From Okapia johnstoni (taxonomy: Eukaryota > Chordata > Mammalia > Artiodactyla > Giraffidae): a DNA stretch of 64,000 nt. The translations under genes were made by a program, and so were the position numbers. Below are positions 61,216 through 64,000 of the stretch, in pieces. Each line of letters opens with the position of its first letter. Position 1 is the first letter of the stretch. The stretch covers positions 56,238,001 to 56,302,000 of the forward strand of contig CM044320.1 in NCBI GenBank assembly GCA_024291935.2, written 5' to 3'. Below the pieces are notes generated by a model that worked only from the letters and a program-made list of their open reading frames with translations, did not search any database and was not told the origin of the DNA.

Positions 61216-63084
61216 GAGTGAGGACCATGACTCTGTCTCTGTTCCTTTATACTCAGAAAACTTTCGGACCCCCCTTTAGGAGCCATAGGGTGGTTAACAA
61301 ACAGCAAAACTGGATCCCTCCAGGCACTCCTCATGCTCAAGGCTAAACAGGCGGTTGGGCTACTGCTGCACTCACCTGGCTTTTCTCCAGGGACACCTGT
61401 CAGACTCACAGGGAGCACTTGGAACACACGTATGCCCGGCCCACCTGCTCAGGCTCTGATTCAGTAGGACCCAGGTGGAGGTTGTATTTTTAGTAAGTGT
61501 CACAGGAGAGTCTGATGTGTGTCCCTGGCTAAGAGCCAATGTCTAAAAGCTGCCAGTGGTCCTTGACTAACCCTTCCAGGACCGGAGGGTGATTCAGTTA
61601 GAGAACCCAAGGCCCCTTTCGCCACCACATCCCATTGCCTCAGTGTCTCTGAAGGCTTCAGGGGACTTGCGCCCCAGAGCCTGATTTTCCTTTCTAGGGG
61701 TACTTGCTCTATTCTATCACAGAGTCAAAAGACCCAAGTCTGCCGTCTCTTACTGTAGGTCCTTGTTCCTGAGGAGGAGGCCCAAGCCCCCTCAGCATAC
61801 CCAGGAGGCACTTCTGAACATCTGTGGTACACGCTCTGAGCCTTCTCATAAATCTGCTTGGCTCTCATTGGGTTTGGGGCCCCATTTGTTCCCTGAGATC
61901 TATGCGGCTGAGAAAGAGAAATTCTACAGGATGTAAAAGAGATAAAAAGAGCTATTGAATAAAAAGGGAGTAAGAGCAAAGTCTGATTTGGGATAGGGGG
62001 TAGGGTAGGAGAGGAGAACTAGGATCACCTGGGAAAGAAAAGGAGCTGTCAGCAGGTCTGCTGAGAGATCAAGTTTAAGGCTAACCCCTAGAATAGCTGA
62101 CGAATAAAACAGAACATGCCTGTACCTCCTGCCCAGGGGGCCATGTGCTTGCTAGAGTACCCATTCTGCCATAATAGACCTGGTGCAGGCACACTAAGAC
62201 CTGAAGGGCTGGGCACTTGGCCAGACAAAGACTCTGTTCTGCTTGGCCTCTTGGTACAGAGAGGCTTCCAGTGCTAAGTCATTTTCTCCACTTTGATTTC
62301 TACTAGTTCATTCCTAAGATGTGTATGGTAATAAACTCATCTGCATCTCAGTTGGGAACTGTTCCTCCTCTACAGAAGAGGGAGGGAGTCCTGACAGGGC
62401 CACACCCAATCCCATGTCCCCAGGACAAGTGAGTTAACGCTGTGCTTCCTGAGCTGCCAGCCTGAGACGGGGTGAGAAGCACTTTAACGCTGTGTTTGTG
62501 TTTTCTCAAGGTTCACCCCAAAAACACAGAAACAAAGACACGGCTTTGGAACATCTATTTCTCTTCAAAACCCGTTTCTTTTTCTCTCCTTGTTACCAGA
62601 ATTTCCTTAAAAAAAAAAAAAAAAAAAGACTCTCACTGGGTTCTTTAACTCTTAAAGCGAATGCAGACAGTAAGAACGTAGCATACAGTTGTCTCAAGTC
62701 TTCACTGTACCCACTTCTGAGGGACTGAGCAACTGTTCAGAAGATTTAGACTTCAGGACTCTTTATTAGGAGGTGTGTGGCTCCCTGGCCTCCTCCCACC
62801 CCAGATGCCTGGGCTCCAGAAAGAGAGCAAAAGGCCCAAGACACATTCTACTTGCATAAAATCCCATCCAGTGGCACAGTGGCACAGAGACGGGGTCTGT
62901 GCAGCAAGGCTATGATCCTCCCAGAAGGCTTAAGCTCCCACATTAGCGTCCTCTCTGACCCTCAGCCACCAGTCTTTAACAATAAAACCCACATGATTAT
63001 TTTGCTGCTTGTACTGTGTCCTTCAGGGAATGGAGGAACACTGGAGAGGTGGTCTAGCTGTCTAAAAAAGAAGGATGTTAACAT

Positions 63085-63225
63085 TTTTCAATTATCTACT
63101 AAGTACCAGGCATTACTACATATGTGTAGAGACCAATACTTTCATTTTACAGAAAAGTCACTAAGAACAGAGAAGTGATTTGTCAAGTCTCACTGTAAAC
63201 AGGGAAAGCAGGGATTTGCACCCAG
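63085..63225 (-). repeat. MIR fragment
   Basis: 'tatctactaagtaccaggca', 'ctttcattttacagaaaagt', 'agaagtgatttgtcaagtct', 'agcagggatttgcacccagg' in reverse MIR order. Confidence 0.7.
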
Positions 63226-64000
63226 GCCGGAAGCAACCAATTCTGCTCCGGGAGCAATTCTTCTGAACACTTTAACTGCTGCTCCTGCCTTCCACCCTCC
63301 CCTACCCCATCCCCTCTCCATCCCAAGAGACAAGATGAGAATATAAGACAATAGCTCAACCAACCCAAAAGCTAGGAGGAAGAAAGTTGAGAAGGGAAAG
63401 GGACATATATTTACATATAAATACACACTGTCTTTCTCTTGCTTAGTAATGAACACATGTATTAACTCTTCACAGAAAGGTTGGGCACATCAACTTACTT
63501 CTATTTACCATTTTAACAAAGTTTGTGATAATAAGGGATTTGGAAGGCCCCACTGAGAGGATGAAAAGGGACCTCTCTTCCATTCAGCTTGAGACCCCTA
63601 TAGTTGAGAGGGAGGAGACAGGAGTCAGGGACATGACCACCTCCGCCATCTCTGGAGGGGTTTTCACAGCAATCCCAGAGTCTGGCTCCACCGCAAACTG
63701 TCCAAGTCAGACTGAGCAGCAGAACTGCAAACTCCCAGCCCAGGATGGTGGGCATTTACAAACGCTGTTGCTGAGTTAGCAGGGCTCCCTCGGGCTGCTT
63801 TGGCAGGGAACAAACACAAGTGTCACTCACCACCCAGGCCCCCACCCCGCTCCACGGTGGGGCAACAACTCCAAAGGAGACACAGGAGCGAGGCTCGTCG
63901 GCCACAAAGAGGCCAAGGCTAAGGCTGAGCCAGGAGGCGAGAGGAACCCGTGGGGCGGGAGGAGCCAGCTATAAACACACACCCTGGACGCTCACCCAGC

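Larger units (their letters stand above)
54101..64000 (-). other. CTDSP2: CTDSP2 intron 1 (part)
   Basis: No coding exon was found on either strand. I looked for the human first-exon peptide MEHGSIITQARREDALVLTK in minus-strand translation and did not see it, in keeping with the very long first intron in human. Contents are MIR fragments (listed), microsatellites and a poly-A run (62609-62627). Open frames here are short and show no family signature. Confidence 0.7.

Noticed and set aside
54101..64000. Search for the initiating exon of CTDSP2 in this interval
   Set aside because: No minus-strand match to the human N-terminal peptide with a phase-1 donor was seen; the exon is placed outside the window.

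Overview
The window is ruminant (most likely bovid) nuclear DNA. It carries spliced vertebrate genes plus BovB (RTE), Bov-A and Bov-tA interspersed repeats, and nothing bacterial, viral or plasmid-like. Gene content and order match the human 12q14.1 block: CYP27B1, METTL1, EEF1AKMT3 (METTL21B), TSFM, AVIL, CTDSP2 with MIR26A2. The corresponding cattle segment is on chromosome 5. Orthologues were recognised from translated exons and remembered human or bovine proteins; no search was run. All exon joins given obey GT-AG and keep reading phase.

Layout: 1-360, first coding exon and promoter of CYP27B1 (minus). 1667-4803, METTL1 (minus, 6 coding exons, 277 aa). 4804-5407, a GC-rich divergent promoter shared with EEF1AKMT3. 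5408-11705, EEF1AKMT3 (plus, 3 exons, 226 aa), whose long second intron is full of old repeats. 13440-21066, TSFM (plus, 6 exons, 338 aa). 22716-41214, AVIL (minus, 19 coding exons, 816 aa), tail to tail with TSFM. 44.7-54.1 kb, CTDSP2 (minus): a 3.6 kb 3' UTR and coding exons 2-8, with the miR-26a-2 hairpin in intron 5. 54.1-64.0 kb is intron 1 of CTDSP2; its first coding exon lies beyond the window.

Three adjacent genes serve translation: METTL1 (tRNA m7G46 methylation), EEF1AKMT3 (eEF1A lysine methylation) and TSFM (mitochondrial EF-Ts). AVIL is an actin regulator. CTDSP2 is a small CTD phosphatase hosting a microRNA that is known to repress it.

I found no undescribed biological system. 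The observations most worth checking are a splice-donor shift that lengthens the TSFM targeting peptide, a fully open 219-base TSFM intron 1, a possible miR-26 feedback site in the CTDSP2 3' UTR, a BovB copy dated relative to the L2 it interrupts, and an L1-in-SINE nest resolved by two sets of target-site duplications.
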